Positions 45,276 through 57,022 are shown, counted from the stretch's first letter. The stretch: DNA of 64,000 nt from Aphrophora alni (GCA_963513935.1 OY740773.1:104393291-104457290), one strand, 5' to 3'. Made by a program: numbers and translations. The notes: generated by a model not told the origin, from the letters alone.

Positions 45276-45559
45276 ATCATTTAAAAATATGACCAGGAAA
45301 TATGAACTTATGTTTTAGCAGTTTATGTTCAAAAAAGCCTAAGTTGAGTAACATTACATTGCCAACCTTTGGTGTACTCATCGCCCAGTGGTCATCCAGT
45401 GTAAACAGCCTCCCCGTGACATGCTCTCTTTCGTCCTCCCATGAAGGTGTATCCTTATTGATCTACATCTTAACTCCCACGTACTTAGTTTTCATCTACC
45501 TCCCTCTTCTTCTGTTTCTTCAGTTCAATTCTAAAGTGTAAAGTAACCTGCTTCGATAG

Positions 45560-46255
45560 GTCGAATAGCACCGAGCCTAAGTTGTCGCATACGGAACCTG
45601 TAGGATACTTGGACAGTATTTAGTCTTACTCGCCTTAGCGGAACGCGGGACTCTGGTCAGGTGGACCATTCATTCCCCAGCTTATCGTGGGAGAAACGTT
45701 TGCTCTGGATGTGATGATGGAGCATGGGGAGTCGTTAGAGCGTCGAGATTTCCTCAACTAATAAACTTAGTAGAGAAACATCGAACAAGCCAATCAATAA
45801 AAATTGTATTACTCAAAAAATAAGTCAGAGAAAGAGAAGTAGACAGGTCTAAAACGCCAAAAAACATAAGAAGGAACATCCAGATCTTGTCACTAGGGCG
45901 ACTAGATTGCGGGATTGATGACTCATTGAGAAAGGCCTAACTGGAACAGAAGTAAGATATTACCTGCGATTACTAGTTGAGAGTAAGTCACCAGAGGAAA
46001 CCAGGAATTGAATCGAAAGAAACCCCAAGAGGAAACGTTGACTGGGTTTCTATCGGGACATTATAAACACAAGGAACACCATAGAAGGAATGGAATAGAA
46101 AATGATGGGATCTGAAGATTCTACCGAGAGGGGAGAAGACACCACACCATGTATTATTCGGATGTGGTGCAGTAATGTACAAAACATCTGGGAAAATACC
46201 AGATGATGTAGAAGAGATACCCTAAACCAACTTCATGTGTTTCACTTCTGCCAGG
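45560..46255 (+). pseudogene. LINE 3' fragment with RNase H remnant and CCHC-like tail
   Basis: Readable plus-strand pieces, in different frames: LTGFLSGHYKHKEHHRRNGI, ENDGI, then RFYRE and RGEKTPHHVLFGCGAVMY (about 46040-46178). This fits the LTGH ... CxFC-xxxEExxHxLxxC close of LINE ORF2 after RNase H. REREVDRSKTP near 45830-45860 may be the ExADxxAK motif. Same broad clade as 35690-36240 but not a close copy. Many frameshifts. Confidence 0.6.
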
Positions 46256-46974
46256 AGGGACAACTACTAACTTTGCCAAGTAGTTATTATATTGTAATGA
46301 TGAACAAAATAGACTGTGAAGATAATATTACCGTTTGAAACAATGTACATAGTTAAGAAGGTAAGAGAAGATGTACTAGAATAATTATAAAAATGGAAGT
46401 TATAATATTATTAACTTTAGAAAGAGTTTAGTTTATAAAAACAGAATAAATCGTTAAAAATATATAAAATAGAATGAAAGACGCCTGAATATATATTAGC
46501 AGATAAATAGTGAATGCAATTAATATGAGATATAAACAAAAATTGAAGTTGTTATATCCAAAACCGTAAACGTGTTAAAACTTAATTAAGGTTTAGAAAA
46601 GTTTAATCACAATTAAATAAAAAGGTTAGTTAATGGAGATAAAATTAGATTCCTAAGATGACAGCAGAAACCACAAGAAAACGCAACAAAACAATAATAA
46701 ATGGGAAAACATCAAAAGCAACTAATAATTGAGAAAAATCAATATTCTGACAAACGAATAATTTAGTGGAAAAAAGCAACAAGTTCGGAAAATTCAATCA
46801 CCAAATGAAAACAAATTGAACTTTCCACAAATATTTATAACTAATTTTATAACTTTACTATTAAAAGTGTTCAATTATTGATGCATGAGAATTTAGTTTT
46901 AAATATTCCCCAAACATCGTAAGCAAATATATTTTAATTAAAACATTTGTTTTTCGTTTAAAAGCCAAAAATTA
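46256..46974. other. no recognisable feature
   Basis: AT-rich DNA, nothing seen. Confidence 0.45.
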
Positions 46975-47100
46975 AGCAATACTCATCACCTTAAAAAAGA
47001 CAAAAGAACATAAAACAGAAACCCCGATCCCACGAATGCTCAAAAAGCGTCGGTGGAGGAAGGAAACAAGACTTTGGTCAATAGAGAAAAGAGACAACTT
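46975..47100 (+). repeat. repeat A fragment
   Basis: ACTCATCACCTTAAAAAAGA, AAACCCCGATCCCACGAATG, AACAAGACTTTGGTCAATAG. Confidence 0.6.
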
Positions 47101-47364
47101 TTACACAAAACTATTTTCGGTGTTAAAGTTGAAAACTATCCCGGCCTTCACAAAAATGCTCCTCAACATAAAACTAACAATAATAAATAGTTGTAAACTT
47201 AGTAAACTATGATAAAAATCAACAACAAAACAAGTTACAGAGCAGTAAAAGCAACAAGTTAACTGAGGTAAAATACCAAATAAAATATTAAAGGGCTGTA
47301 ACAAAGTCTTCTAACGTGCTAACAAAGGTAACATTTGATAAAACATAAAGGATGACATAGTATT

Positions 47365-48480
47365 AGTAATTAAGAAAACCAGACGTAACGCTAATTAGAT
47401 CTTACGAAATATCAAAGAGCAAAGAGCAAATATCAAAGAGCAAAGAGTTCGGCTGTAAAAACATGAAGAACTGAGGGTAATCCAAAGATATACGTCTGTC
47501 CTAATGGGTAATACACACAACCAATTACTGCTGAAAAGGTAGGTTATACTTTATGAATATGGAGGAAAGTAAATCAATATAAAACATTTTAATAAACATG
47601 GAGACATAAACTATGGAGAGTACTCCAACACTAAAGGAAGTGTTGGATACAAACATGACCTGATTCTTGAAGTTATTATAATGAAAACAATGCAACTCCA
47701 ATGATATTCCTACTTGTTCAGTATTTATGTAAACTGACTGTATTTCTATGGATGAGTTGGAGCTACAGTTCATAAGTGGAATGTTTTCAACCAATACATT
47801 ATGCTGAATATATTACCATATCATAAAAGTAAAACTAGTCTGGTAGTAGAGCTATACATTTATTAGAAACACAGATTGGAAATGAATTTCAATCTTGTAT
47901 TCGTGAAATAAGTATTATGTTGTTATTGTAGTTTTATTTTTATGGGTGTTGTGTTTACAACTGGAATTATAAATATCGGTAGAGCGGTTGCAGAGTAGTC
48001 TCGTGGTTTGGTAAAGTTGGTAGTTAAGTGTAGAACGGCATCTAGGCTAGTAAATAAGTTTTTCCTTGTTGTAAAAGCAAAAAACTATTCGGTCTCATTG
48101 TTTTATGAAAAACGGAACAAAATATTATAATAAAAAATATCTAGCTCTTGAGTATACTAAGTGACAAAGAGAACAAGAGTTGGTCAAGAGAAACCTGATA
48201 GAATAAATGAAAGAGAGGAATCTATCCTAACACTACATAAAAAAAGGAGTAGAAACAACTGGGAACCTTCGGGATTATCACTACAGTGGGCCTCTGAGGG
48301 GTTGGAGAAAGGAAACAATTAATCCTAATGGCGAATAGGGTTAATTTGACTTTCAAAATTACTGGTGTAGGTCATTTGTTTAATGATTATTATTTGAAGT
48401 TTGATACATTATTTTGTGTATAAGCTTCCACATTCATCAATATTATTTTATGGGATTTAAAAGGCTACGTTTTAGCTAAA
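47365..48480. repeat. 1.1-kb duplicated segment, copy 1
   Basis: Aligns in direct orientation with 50335-51450, including its own repeat A copy (48075-48302). Minus-strand LINE remains are inside: 47530-47440 reads GCVYYPLGQTYIFGLPSVLH, VFTAELFAL (RNase H-like), and upstream on that strand (47794-47525) an open 89-codon frame reads VENIPLMNCSSN ... QSVYINTEQVGISLELHCFH. Copy 2 keeps much of this protein but shifted in frame. Confidence 0.7.
48075..48302 (+). repeat. repeat A copy (near full length)
   Basis: GAGAACAAGAGTTGGTCAAG, AAACCTGATAGAATAAATGA, AGAGGAATCTATCCTAAC, GGGCCTCTGAGGGG; start hairpin diverged. Confidence 0.8.
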
Positions 48481-49605
48481 CTAGAACAAAATGTTTTTTT
48501 AAAAACATTTTATGGCCTTTTTTAAAGGAAAAGGTCAATTCAAACTTTTCTACAGTATGAAAGTAATACTTCTACTTTTGTTTAGTGAATGGATAGAAGA
48601 ATAAATACAAGTATAAATATTTAAAAAAAATTAACATTGAAAGAGAGTAAAATATGTATTTACTTTTTACTTTATACCTATTGGCGTTAAAGTCTCCCTC
48701 AACAGCTATTACACTAAAACATATTACCTGCACTGAAGTGCCATAATATTGTAGTGACATTAACGCTAGTCCACTCTCCCATTAATCAGGATTAAATGAA
48801 ACTAAAATGACACGACTATAAAGTAATTAAATCCACCCTCGAGAGTACGAGGAATGTAATCAGATTGGATTGGGGATGGGGTTAATGGTAAACTACCCTG
48901 TGTATTTCATTATGTGGACAATGATTTCAGCTGATGTGGCCTGCTGCAATATATTCGGTATTGGATTGTAATAATCGTAATGAAGATAAATTTACGGAGG
49001 GAATGTGTGCCTTACTTAAAGTATGTCAATTTATATTAACAGTTTATACTTTCTCACATGTAGGAAGTATATAGAGAGAGTTATGCGCTGGGTCGAAACG
49101 AAGTCGAGTATTTTGCTGATATATCCGTTTCGAGGTAGGCTGAGGTAATAAAATGACGTCTGTCTGTTCAGTTTAGTAGCTCAAATTTTGAGAGGTTTTT
49201 GCCTTTAAATAGCAAAACAAAAACTGAACGACCGATTTCATTGAAACTTTTTATGTGAATATAGTTTGGTCATATCTCGGGAATTTTTGATTTGTTAATA
49301 ATATAATATCAATAGTTGTGATAAAACAAATTTACGATTTTCTGAAAATAAGCAATAACAATTTTGATCGCATTTTCCTCAAGTGTAGCCAAACGAAACT
49401 TATTAGTTGCCATCTCTCCAAGAAAATTCGGTTGCTGAGATTTCGGTAAAAACAAGCAATCGGAACGGAACTATTATAAAATATTTTTATATTTTAAATC
49501 GCTGTCATTCAAATTGTATACAACATCTGTTAGCTAAATCTGAAGTAAATAATTATTGATTTTTTATACGGTTTATATACCAGCTATTATTTCTAATTAA
49601 ATAAT
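48481..49605. other. no recognisable feature
   Basis: AT-rich. 49140-49280 has a GTCTGTCTGTTCAG ... CTGAACGACCGATTTCATTG pattern common in dispersed insect repeats, unassigned. Confidence 0.35.
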
Positions 49606-49610
49606 ACATC

Positions 49611-49740
49611 AAGTGAAAAATATGCAACCTAAACTGGGAATTGAACCCAGGATCTTTGACTTTGCATAGATCTTTGGCGTATAAAAGTTCTGGGTTCAAA
49701 TCGCAGTCTAGATCGTATATTTTTCACTTGAAATAATTTT
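49611..49740. repeat. inverted pair of tRNA-SINE tails
   Basis: 49611-49661 and about 49685-49737 are inverted copies of the sequence at 6170-6232, each with B box (GGGTTCAA) and CGTATATTTTTCACTTG-like tail. The 25 bp between them is unmatched. Confidence 0.65.
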
Positions 49741-50330
49741 AAGTTATTAATTATTATAACACTGGAACTAATTAACTATGATAAAATTAAACAAATTACC
49801 AAATAAAATATTATAGTGGTGTGAAAATGTCCTGCAACAAGTTGACAATTATAAATTGTAGTGAAACTCAATAACCAACAAAAAATTATAACCTAGGGGA
49901 GTGAAAGTTCCCTGAAACAATTAAATCTAAATATTTTTATTTTAACAAAAACATTTTAGCGACACTACCCGATCAAACATCTCAATACAACTTAGTCAGT
50001 TAGAATCTGTCCAACTGTTAGAAGATCTCGATAGAATGATCATTGCGGCAGTTGATTAGAAATCATGGGTACTACAAGACCTGGAGTTGGTTGTACTTCC
50101 CGGAGTTCTTTGAACGCTACAGTTATTCATTCCTTCTGTCATTGACAATGTAATACCAATTTAACTGTTCATAAAAAGTCTAGGTGACTATTATCTGATT
50201 TATAGCTTCCTTTGTTGCATTTACGTTTCTAATTGTGACCTATTCAACCAAATGATACTCCATCACCCTGTAATATACTTCTGGGTTATCTAGCATATAT
50301 ATCTTGGATTGCTTATAAAGCAATTTTGTA
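49741..50330. other. no recognisable feature
   Basis: AT-rich DNA, nothing seen. Confidence 0.4.
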
Positions 50331-50334
50331 ATTG

Positions 50335-51450
50335 GAGTTAAAAAAATAACGGAAACCCGATGTAACCTTAGTAGTAAAAATAGTTTAGTAGTAAAAATAT
50401 TAGAAACAGAGAGTAATCCATACATATATGTCCTTAACGATGGGTAATACGCACAACTGACTTTATTGCCAGTTTTAAAACCATCTGTCAAAATAATCGC
50501 ACTAGACAGCTACTCATAAGTTGTATCTAAACTGGTGACTACATATTTTAACCATATTCTCCATATTAATAAACATGGAGGAATAAATTACGGAGAGTAC
50601 TCCAAACACTAAAGTGTTGGTTACAAACATGATCTGCTTTTTGAAGTTATTCTAATGAAAACAATGCAACTCCAATGATATTCCTTCTTGTTCAATATTT
50701 ATGTAAACTGATTGTACATATATGTATGAGTGGAGCTACAGTTCATATGTGGAATGTTTTCAACCAATACATTATGGTGAATATATTACCATAGCATAAA
50801 AGTAAAACTAGTGTGGTATTAGAGCTGTACACTTATTAGAAAAAACAGATTGGAAATGAATTTCAATCTTGTATTCGTGAATTGAGTATTCTTTTGTTAT
50901 TGTAGTTTTATGGTTTTGGATGTTGTGTTTACAACTGAAATTATAAATATCTGTAGAGTGGTTGCAGAGTAGTCTCGTGGTTTGGTAAAGTTCGTATATT
51001 ATCATTTTACTAATTAATTGTAGAACGGCATCTAGGCTAGTAAACAAGTTTTATTTTTCCTCTTTTTTAAGGTAAAAAAACCTCTGTAATTAACGCCGTA
51101 AAAAACATCATAAATTAAAATACCTCTCCCTTCTAATCGTCGATACTCTAATAGCGGGAGAATCGGAAAAGAACAAAAACTGGTCAAGAGAGATCTAATA
51201 GGAGAGAAGAAAGAAAGGGATCTAAACCATAACTACATGAAAATAGTGTAGATCCAGCTAGATCCTTTGGGATTGCCACCGTTGTCAAGGAAACAAAGAA
51301 TCTAATAGCGACCATAGTTTATTTTGATTTGACAAATTACTGTCGTATTTAATTGTTTTCAATTTGAGAATTAATACATTGGTTTGAAGTTTCACATTCA
51401 TCAACATTATTGTTTTATCTAAATTGGATTTAAAATGGTATTTTAGAAAA
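50335..51450. repeat. 1.1-kb duplicated segment, copy 2, with LINE RNase H fragment
   Basis: Minus-strand frame 50491-50350 starts TDGFKTGNKVSCAYYPSLRT, YMYGLLSVSNIFTTKLFLLL, matching the TDGSK ... GCAxx ... IFTAELxAI start of a LINE RNase H domain with its first Asp. Upstream on that strand QSVYINIEQEGISLELHCFH is shared with copy 1. The repeat A copy at 51062-51300 is part of the duplicated unit. Confidence 0.65.
51062..51300 (+). repeat. repeat A copy (near full length)
   Basis: ATACTCTAATAGCGGGAGAA, AAAACTGGTCAAGAGAGATC, GTGTAGATCCAGCTAGATCC. Orthologous position to 48075-48302 within the duplication. Confidence 0.8.
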
Positions 51451-51980
51451 AGAAATCAAAATACAAAGTGCTAATCGTTATTAGTATTTAAGATGCTTCA
51501 TTTAATTTTGTCGCATTTATAAACTTTTTGTAGATAATTCAATAGATAAGAAACTACAGGTGTTGTAAAATACCTGAAAACTCATGTACATATCTTCTTC
51601 AACGTTTCCTTCATATGCAAGTAGTTCCGATAAACCTCTCGCAACATTCTGCGAAATATATACCCGCTTTCTTTATTCACATCATTCGTGGGGATCTTCA
51701 TGGTAAAACCTAAGCCTGGAACCATTATCATGGTTCTTACCGTCCATGAAACTTAGATGTGCTGGTGGGGTCATCAGTCCTTACCACTCAAGGCTGCTAT
51801 AGACAAAAAGGCTCAAATATGTGTGTGTTAAGAAGTCTCCAATACCATCATAGGTGGGTCAAAAAACTACTCATATAAGAACGATTCTTTTTTATCTGTT
51901 CTTCAAAATAACACCAAAATATTCCAAACATTCTTTTACACACAATACAGCAATACAGTTTACTATCTAATATTTAATGA
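51451..51980. other. no recognisable feature
   Basis: A GC-richer patch (51680-51860) with TGGTGGGGTCATCAGTCCTT may be repeat-derived; no family recognised. Confidence 0.35.
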
Positions 51981-51981
51981 T

Positions 51982-52205
51982 CATTTCGAGTAAGTACATT
52001 GTGGCAATCCCGAGGTACTTTAGCTAAACCGTCATTCATCCACTATTGGGTTAGATCACTTTTATCTTTCCTATAACGTCGCTCTTTAACAACTCCTGTT
52101 TTCCAAACTTGTCACCATTATAATATTTAAAAGTTCGAGGTCTCTAGTTTATTCTCTTTTCTTCTTTTTGTTCAGGCGATGATGAACGAGTGATTTTTAA
52201 CATCA
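51982..52205 (-). repeat. repeat A copy (near full length)
   Basis: GTGGCAATCCCGAGGTACTT, TATTGGGTTAGATCAC, AGTTCGAGGTCTCTAG, hairpin AGGCGATGATGAACGAGTGA. Confidence 0.8.
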
Positions 52206-52272
52206 AAGCTAAAAATCACAATTTCCGTTAAACCAGTGTTGCAATAATTTAAATTTGGCGGGAATTATAATG

Positions 52273-52365
52273 ACTACGGGGGTGTGGGGATCCCAAGGTC
52301 CACTCTTCATCTAGTTTCTCCTATGGCGTCTCTTTTGAAAAACTCCGACTTATCCAAGAGCTCGT
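52273..52365 (-). repeat. repeat A fragment
   Basis: GTGTGGGGATCCCAAGGTCC and CTCTTCATCTAGTTT, followed by degenerate sequence. Confidence 0.5.
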
Positions 52366-52387
52366 TTATTTGTAGTACAGGATCACT

Positions 52388-52526
52388 TGATTTATACACT
52401 TTCATGTAGTCTTGGATTAGATTCCTCTCTTTCGTCTTTCCTGTTATGTCTCTCTTGACCTAGTTTAAGTAATTTACGGCTAGGGTTCTTATCTAACCTC
52501 GTCTTTACAAGGTGATGATGACCGAG
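52388..52526 (-). repeat. repeat A copy, split by a foldback insertion
   Basis: TTCATGTAGTCTTGGATTAG to AAGGTGATGATGACCGAG; its hairpin resumes at 53130 (ACCGAGAGGTTTT) on the other side of the inserted element. Confidence 0.85.
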
Positions 52527-53129
52527 GGTGTCGTGGGGTTGGCTCGACATATTGGCCACCCCAGTTAATAGCAATCACTTCCTGGAAATGTGAACGGTTC
52601 AGGTACCAGTCGGGCGGGTATAATTAAAATCAATAAAGATCAAATAGAAAATAAATATCACTATTTAGGTTAGGTTAGGTTAAGATTTTTTCCATACAAA
52701 TTCTAACTTTTAATTTGGTAATACTAACCATTAAATATGTACGTATAAACACTCTAGGTGCAGTATCATTTAACAATTTTGAATTAAAATAAATTCATAC
52801 AAACTATAACAAACTAGAGATTTAGATTGAACATATTTAAAATTGTTAAAAGGAATAAAAATATTGTCTTTAGATAGTGTTTATGTCAATCTTCACAGAA
52901 GTATGGTCATCACAATCATAAAGCCCATCGACAATATGACATATCATCGAATTGGATACTTAAATAAATTTCAACAGTGCCTTATGAGTTCAGAATTGTT
53001 ATGATTGGTTTTGTGCTTTCTGTTAATTTTAAAGGATACCAGGTTAGCCATTTAAGCAGGAGTTTGAACAGATGACCCTAGTTCCCCAAAGTGTCGAGCC
53101 AACCCCACGTCGAGCCAACCCCACGTAAT
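52527..53129 (-). mobile_element. Foldback/MULE-like element U, copy 1
   Basis: 603 bp flanked by imperfect 9-bp target duplications ATGACCGAG (52518-52526) and ATAACCGAG (53130-53138). Removing it restores the repeat A hairpin. Left terminus contains CGTGGGGTTGGCTCGACA (52532-52549); the right terminus has the inverse, twice in tandem (about 53094-53125). The interior is AT-rich, non-coding, and holds a short (TTAGG)3 at 52664-52680. 9-bp duplications and tandemly repeated inverted ends are features of Foldback and Mutator-like elements. Non-autonomous. Confidence 0.8.
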
Positions 53130-53260
53130 ATAACCGAGAGGTTTTGAACCTTTAAACAAAACTCCCCTCTCACGTTATTACACTATTAAAAGAATTCTAT
53201 TTTATGTTCTTGCCTTCTTCTTTTAAGACAACGAAGACAAAAAAGTTTTTCAACTTTAAA
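53130..53260 (-). repeat. repeat A, remainder plus partial second copy
   Basis: Continuation of the split hairpin, then a short second minus-strand copy (GTTATTACACTATTAAAAG, ACAACGAAGACAAAAAAG). Confidence 0.55.
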
Positions 53261-53504
53261 CAATAAAAAAAACAGACATGAAATTAATTTTATTCACATT
53301 TAAATAAATAAAACTTTATTAAACCAGTATTTCATTAGTTTCAAATTTTGACTTATTTCAAAATTAATATTTTCAGTTTGTATTACATTGTAGTACAAAG
53401 GATATTTGTAAAGCATTTAGTTTTATTATATTAGAGGGACAAAATAGACTGCTAGACACTTAATAATCATACACATGTACAAACAGGTTTTTATGAGGAA
53501 AGCA

Positions 53505-53640
53505 GAAAACAAATGTTACACGCTTCAAATCTTTCGTAGTTTCTCTCAACTCAAAGGATTTAACCACGCTTTGTTACTTACTTAAAGCTGTAAACACACA
53601 TGGACGGGTACGCGAACATATTTACAAAAGTACTCTTTGT
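53505..53640 (+). repeat. dispersed repeat D, copy 1
   Basis: TTACACGCTTC and TTTCTCTCAACTCAAAG are shared with the minus strand of 61880-62060. Confidence 0.35.
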
Positions 53641-53768
53641 AAATAAAATGATATTTAACGTTCCAAATAAAAACCATTTCCGGAATTTACTTCAGTGGTG
53701 TAAATAATGTGTAAACGAGTGGTCTATAGAAGTAGAAAATATTTTAGACACTTCCTGTTGATTACATG

Positions 53769-54557
53769 ATTACGTGGGGTTGTCTCGACGTGGGGTTGGC
53801 TCGACGTGGGGTTGGCTCGACGTGGGGTTGGCTCGACGTGGGGTTGGCTCGACGTGGGGTTGGCTCGACGTGGGGTTGGCTCGACGTGGGGTTGGCTCGA
53901 CGTGGGGTTAGCTCGACACTTGTATACCGTGGGGTTAGCTCGACACTTTGGGGAACTAGGGTCATCTGTTCAAACTTCTGTCTAATTGGTTAACCTGGTA
54001 TCCTTTAAAATTAACAGAAAGCACAATTCCAATCGTAACTATTCTGAACTCATAAGGCACTGTTGAAGTTTATTTAAGTATCCAATTCGATGATATGTCA
54101 TATTGTCGATGGGCTTTATGATTGCGATGACCATACTTCTGTGAAGATTGACTAAGAGATACATAAACACTATCTAAAGACAATATCTTTATTCCTTTTA
54201 ACAATTTAAATATGTTGAATCTAATTCTCTAGTTTGTTCGAATTGATTTTAATTCAAAATTGTTAAATGATACTGTACCTAGAGGGTTTATATGTACATA
54301 TTTAATCATTAGTATTACCAAATTAAAAGTTAGAATTTGTTGGGGGAAAATCTTAACCTTACCTAACGTAAATAGTGATATTTATTTTCTATTTGATCTT
54401 TATTGATTTTAATTATACCCGCCCGACTGGTACCTGATCCGTTCACATTTCCAAGAAGTGATTGCTATTGACTGGGGCGGCCAATATGTCGAGCCAACCC
54501 CACTTCGAGCCAACCCCACGTCGAGCTAACTCCACGTCGAGCCAACCCCACGACACT
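53769..54557 (+). mobile_element. Foldback/MULE-like element U, copy 2, expanded minisatellite end
   Basis: 789 bp flanked by perfect 9-bp target duplications GATTACATG (53760-53768, 54558-54566). Body homologous to copy 1 in inverted orientation. The left end has nine contiguous 16-bp units CGTGGGGTTGGCTCGA (53773-53916) and a tenth after an 11-nt interruption (53928-53943); the right end has four inverse units (54489-54552). Unit number thus differs 1, 2, 4 and 10 between the four ends of the two copies. Open frames on both strands here are products of the 16-bp repeat. Confidence 0.88.
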
Positions 54558-54566
54558 GATTACATG

Positions 54567-54995
54567 TTGCATAACAATAGATGTTCACATATAATTAGCT
54601 ATATTCTGAATTAGTATATGCGAAGACTATATTTCTAAAAGTTCCTATTTGTGCAGTACATCTCATAGGTGGATTTTCCTCTTTTGGCAATTGAGCAATG
54701 CTAATGTCCCCTCGTGTCTGTTACAGCTAGGAATGGTGATGGCATTCTGATTCCCTTGGCATAATCAAGTATTTGGATTCTGATCTATGGATTGCACTGC
54801 CGATCTTAACAGTTCGAGTATAGAAACAGCCACCTATATGTGCTAAGAAGCAAGTGGACCTTAGGGTTAATGAAGGTCGGAACCAATAAGCTACACGGGT
54901 GGTTGGCCGATAGTATATGACTGGCTAGGCAGTAGTAATCTAGGAGAGGATAATGCTTAACGACGTGCCGGAACTCCACTGAGGAGGGCGTTATA
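54567..54995. other. no recognisable feature
   Basis: Less AT-rich than average (54660-55000), but no motif or family recognised. Confidence 0.35.
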
Positions 54996-55165
54996 CTGAG
55001 TACGGATGAGATAATACCGAGGGGTGCTAACTAGATCTACCCCTTCTCCCATGAAGTCTTCAGTTAGATCCCTCTATTTCATCTTCCCTATCAAGTGTCT
55101 CTTGAAATATTCTTATTCTTTTCTAATCCTATTAGAGCGTTTGAGGTAAAGTATTTAGCCTTTAA
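54996..55165 (-). repeat. repeat A copy
   Basis: AATACCGAGGGGTGCTAACT, AGTTAGATCCCTCTATTTCA, AATCCTATTAGAGCGTTTGA. Confidence 0.75.
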
Positions 55166-55278
55166 AAGAAAAAGACAAAAACCTTAACGGAAATCACGAA
55201 TGTTTATTTTGGCATCACAATTTTAAGTGACCTCAGTAATAACAGCTGTCATTTAAATCGTTACACAATAAACAGTCA

Positions 55279-55570
55279 ATAAATAATAAATAAATATTGA
55301 ACTTGACTTGTGAGATAATACTAGATAGAATAAAACTCGAACAGTTCTCACAAAAATGACGTTTATTTAATCAAACGCGTTCCAACGAACTCGCCATCCT
55401 CAGTGATACATGAGCTACAATAACTAGACTATAACTAAGTTAATACATGAACTACTAAGTTATTGTAGTTCATGTATTACTGAGAATGACAACGTTGTCG
55501 TTGAAACGCGTTTGATTGAAGTAAACGTAAATTTTGTGACAACTTGTATTCGAGTTTTATTCTATCAGAG
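55279..55570. mobile_element. palindromic PLE terminal repeat, second subfamily
   Basis: Arms about 55324-55425 and 55458-55566. Outward-facing hammerhead relics: left arm (minus) CTGAGGATGGCGAG ... GGAACGCGTT, right arm (plus) CTGAGAATGACAACGTTGTC, GTTGAAACGCGTTTGAT. The right one has a good stem II (ACAAC/GTTGT) but CTGAGAA for CTGANGA. Confidence 0.7.
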
Positions 55571-56183
55571 TCGATAATGTTTTAATAATACCGATAAATT
55601 GTTAATATTTAATCAGCTTTGATTAGTGAGGTTAGTTGTTTACAATGCAATCAAAACAATGACTTTTTTCATTAACATAAATTTTATATTAAATTCAAAT
55701 CCAAGTGAAAACCAATTAGTAACTCAATTATAATTGGACATTTGTCTAAATTTAATATAGTTCATACAGTGATCGTAAATATTATTAAATAATTAATTGA
55801 ATGTACAATCATAAACTCTGTACAAAGTTATATGTTGCTATTTTTATGTATAAACTATCGAGTACAATAATCTTAATGCCTTTCTTTGGTTCCATATCGT
55901 GATGTGTCTTCTGGAGGTTCATAAGATTTTCTAGATCATTTATATCAGAAGGAAAGAAATGAACGTAATGTGGGTTTAAGAACTGTAGTTTTTTAAATCA
56001 TCTTCTAACCAAAAAGAAATTACGATTTAGTAGTTAACAAACGTAGAAACAACGACCCAAAGTAGCACGCGGTGTTGTACGAAATACAGAGACTATATTA
56101 AGAGATATTCTACAATTCATTGAGTCTTGCCGTCCATTGTTTTGCCAGTTATAGCACTTTAATACATATCTTTGTTAAGCTGC

Positions 56184-56262
56184 CTCGTAAATTAATGCCG
56201 TAACTAGCAAAAGCATGGCCGAGAATATTCGATAAACTGTAGAATCTTACTAAATATCGTGT
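56184..56262 (+). repeat. PLE 3'-end relic
   Basis: Matches 28823-28890 (AATGCCGTAACTAGCAAAAG, CATGGCCGAGAA); hammerhead-like elements are degraded. Confidence 0.5.
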
Positions 56263-56477
56263 TTGTTTTTTTTTTATTTTAAACAAAAGGAGAATGTAAG
56301 ATAAAATGAAGAGGTAGGACAATGTTATAATGCAATCATGAATGGGATGGAATGTGTAAATAAAATTTTAATTGTAAATCATGACAAATAGTAGCAAAAT
56401 AGTAGTTAATTTATTTATTCTATCTTCAACATGAGTATATCTGGCTATTATAAGTCTGTTTGATCACCCATCAACCT

Positions 56478-56666
<189 letters not shown>

Positions 56667-56929
56667 AAATAATATTTTATGTTAAAATTGTTTCTAAATC
56701 AATACTTGTTTTAATTTTCATCTTTAAAATTGTGATTTATTTTGTTACAAATGAATTTTTATTTTAGTTTTCTATTTTTTTTTTTACAAACTCCATCCCA
56801 TTCATGACTCCAGATTAACAGTGCTCTGTTGGTTGACACTTCTGGATGAATCATTTGAGAGAAAAAACTTTGAAAGATAATAATATAAACTGAAATCAGC
56901 TGTGAGAAAAAAATATAAGGATAGACGTT

Positions 56930-57022
56930 ATGGAATCGGTCGAGTCAAATCCGTTGTGGGTGGAGCCAACGGACAATGTGACCTTGAAGAAACCAATCGG
57001 GACCGTGGGAGTTTACCAACTG
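56930..57022 (+). CDS. candidate short coding exon (weak)
   Basis: Frame starting at ATG 56930: MESVESNPLWVEPTDNVTLK, KPIGTVGVYQL, stop at 57023-57025. Base use is clearly richer in GC at third positions than in the region. It could be a first coding exon, spliced at CT/GTGACA just before the stop. An overlapping longer frame (56902-57240) is less codon-like. No family recognised. Confidence 0.22.

Noticed and set aside
53762..53993. Open frames on both strands rich in repeated residues
   Set aside because: They are read-throughs of the 16-bp minisatellite, whose length is not a multiple of three but lacks stops in several frames.
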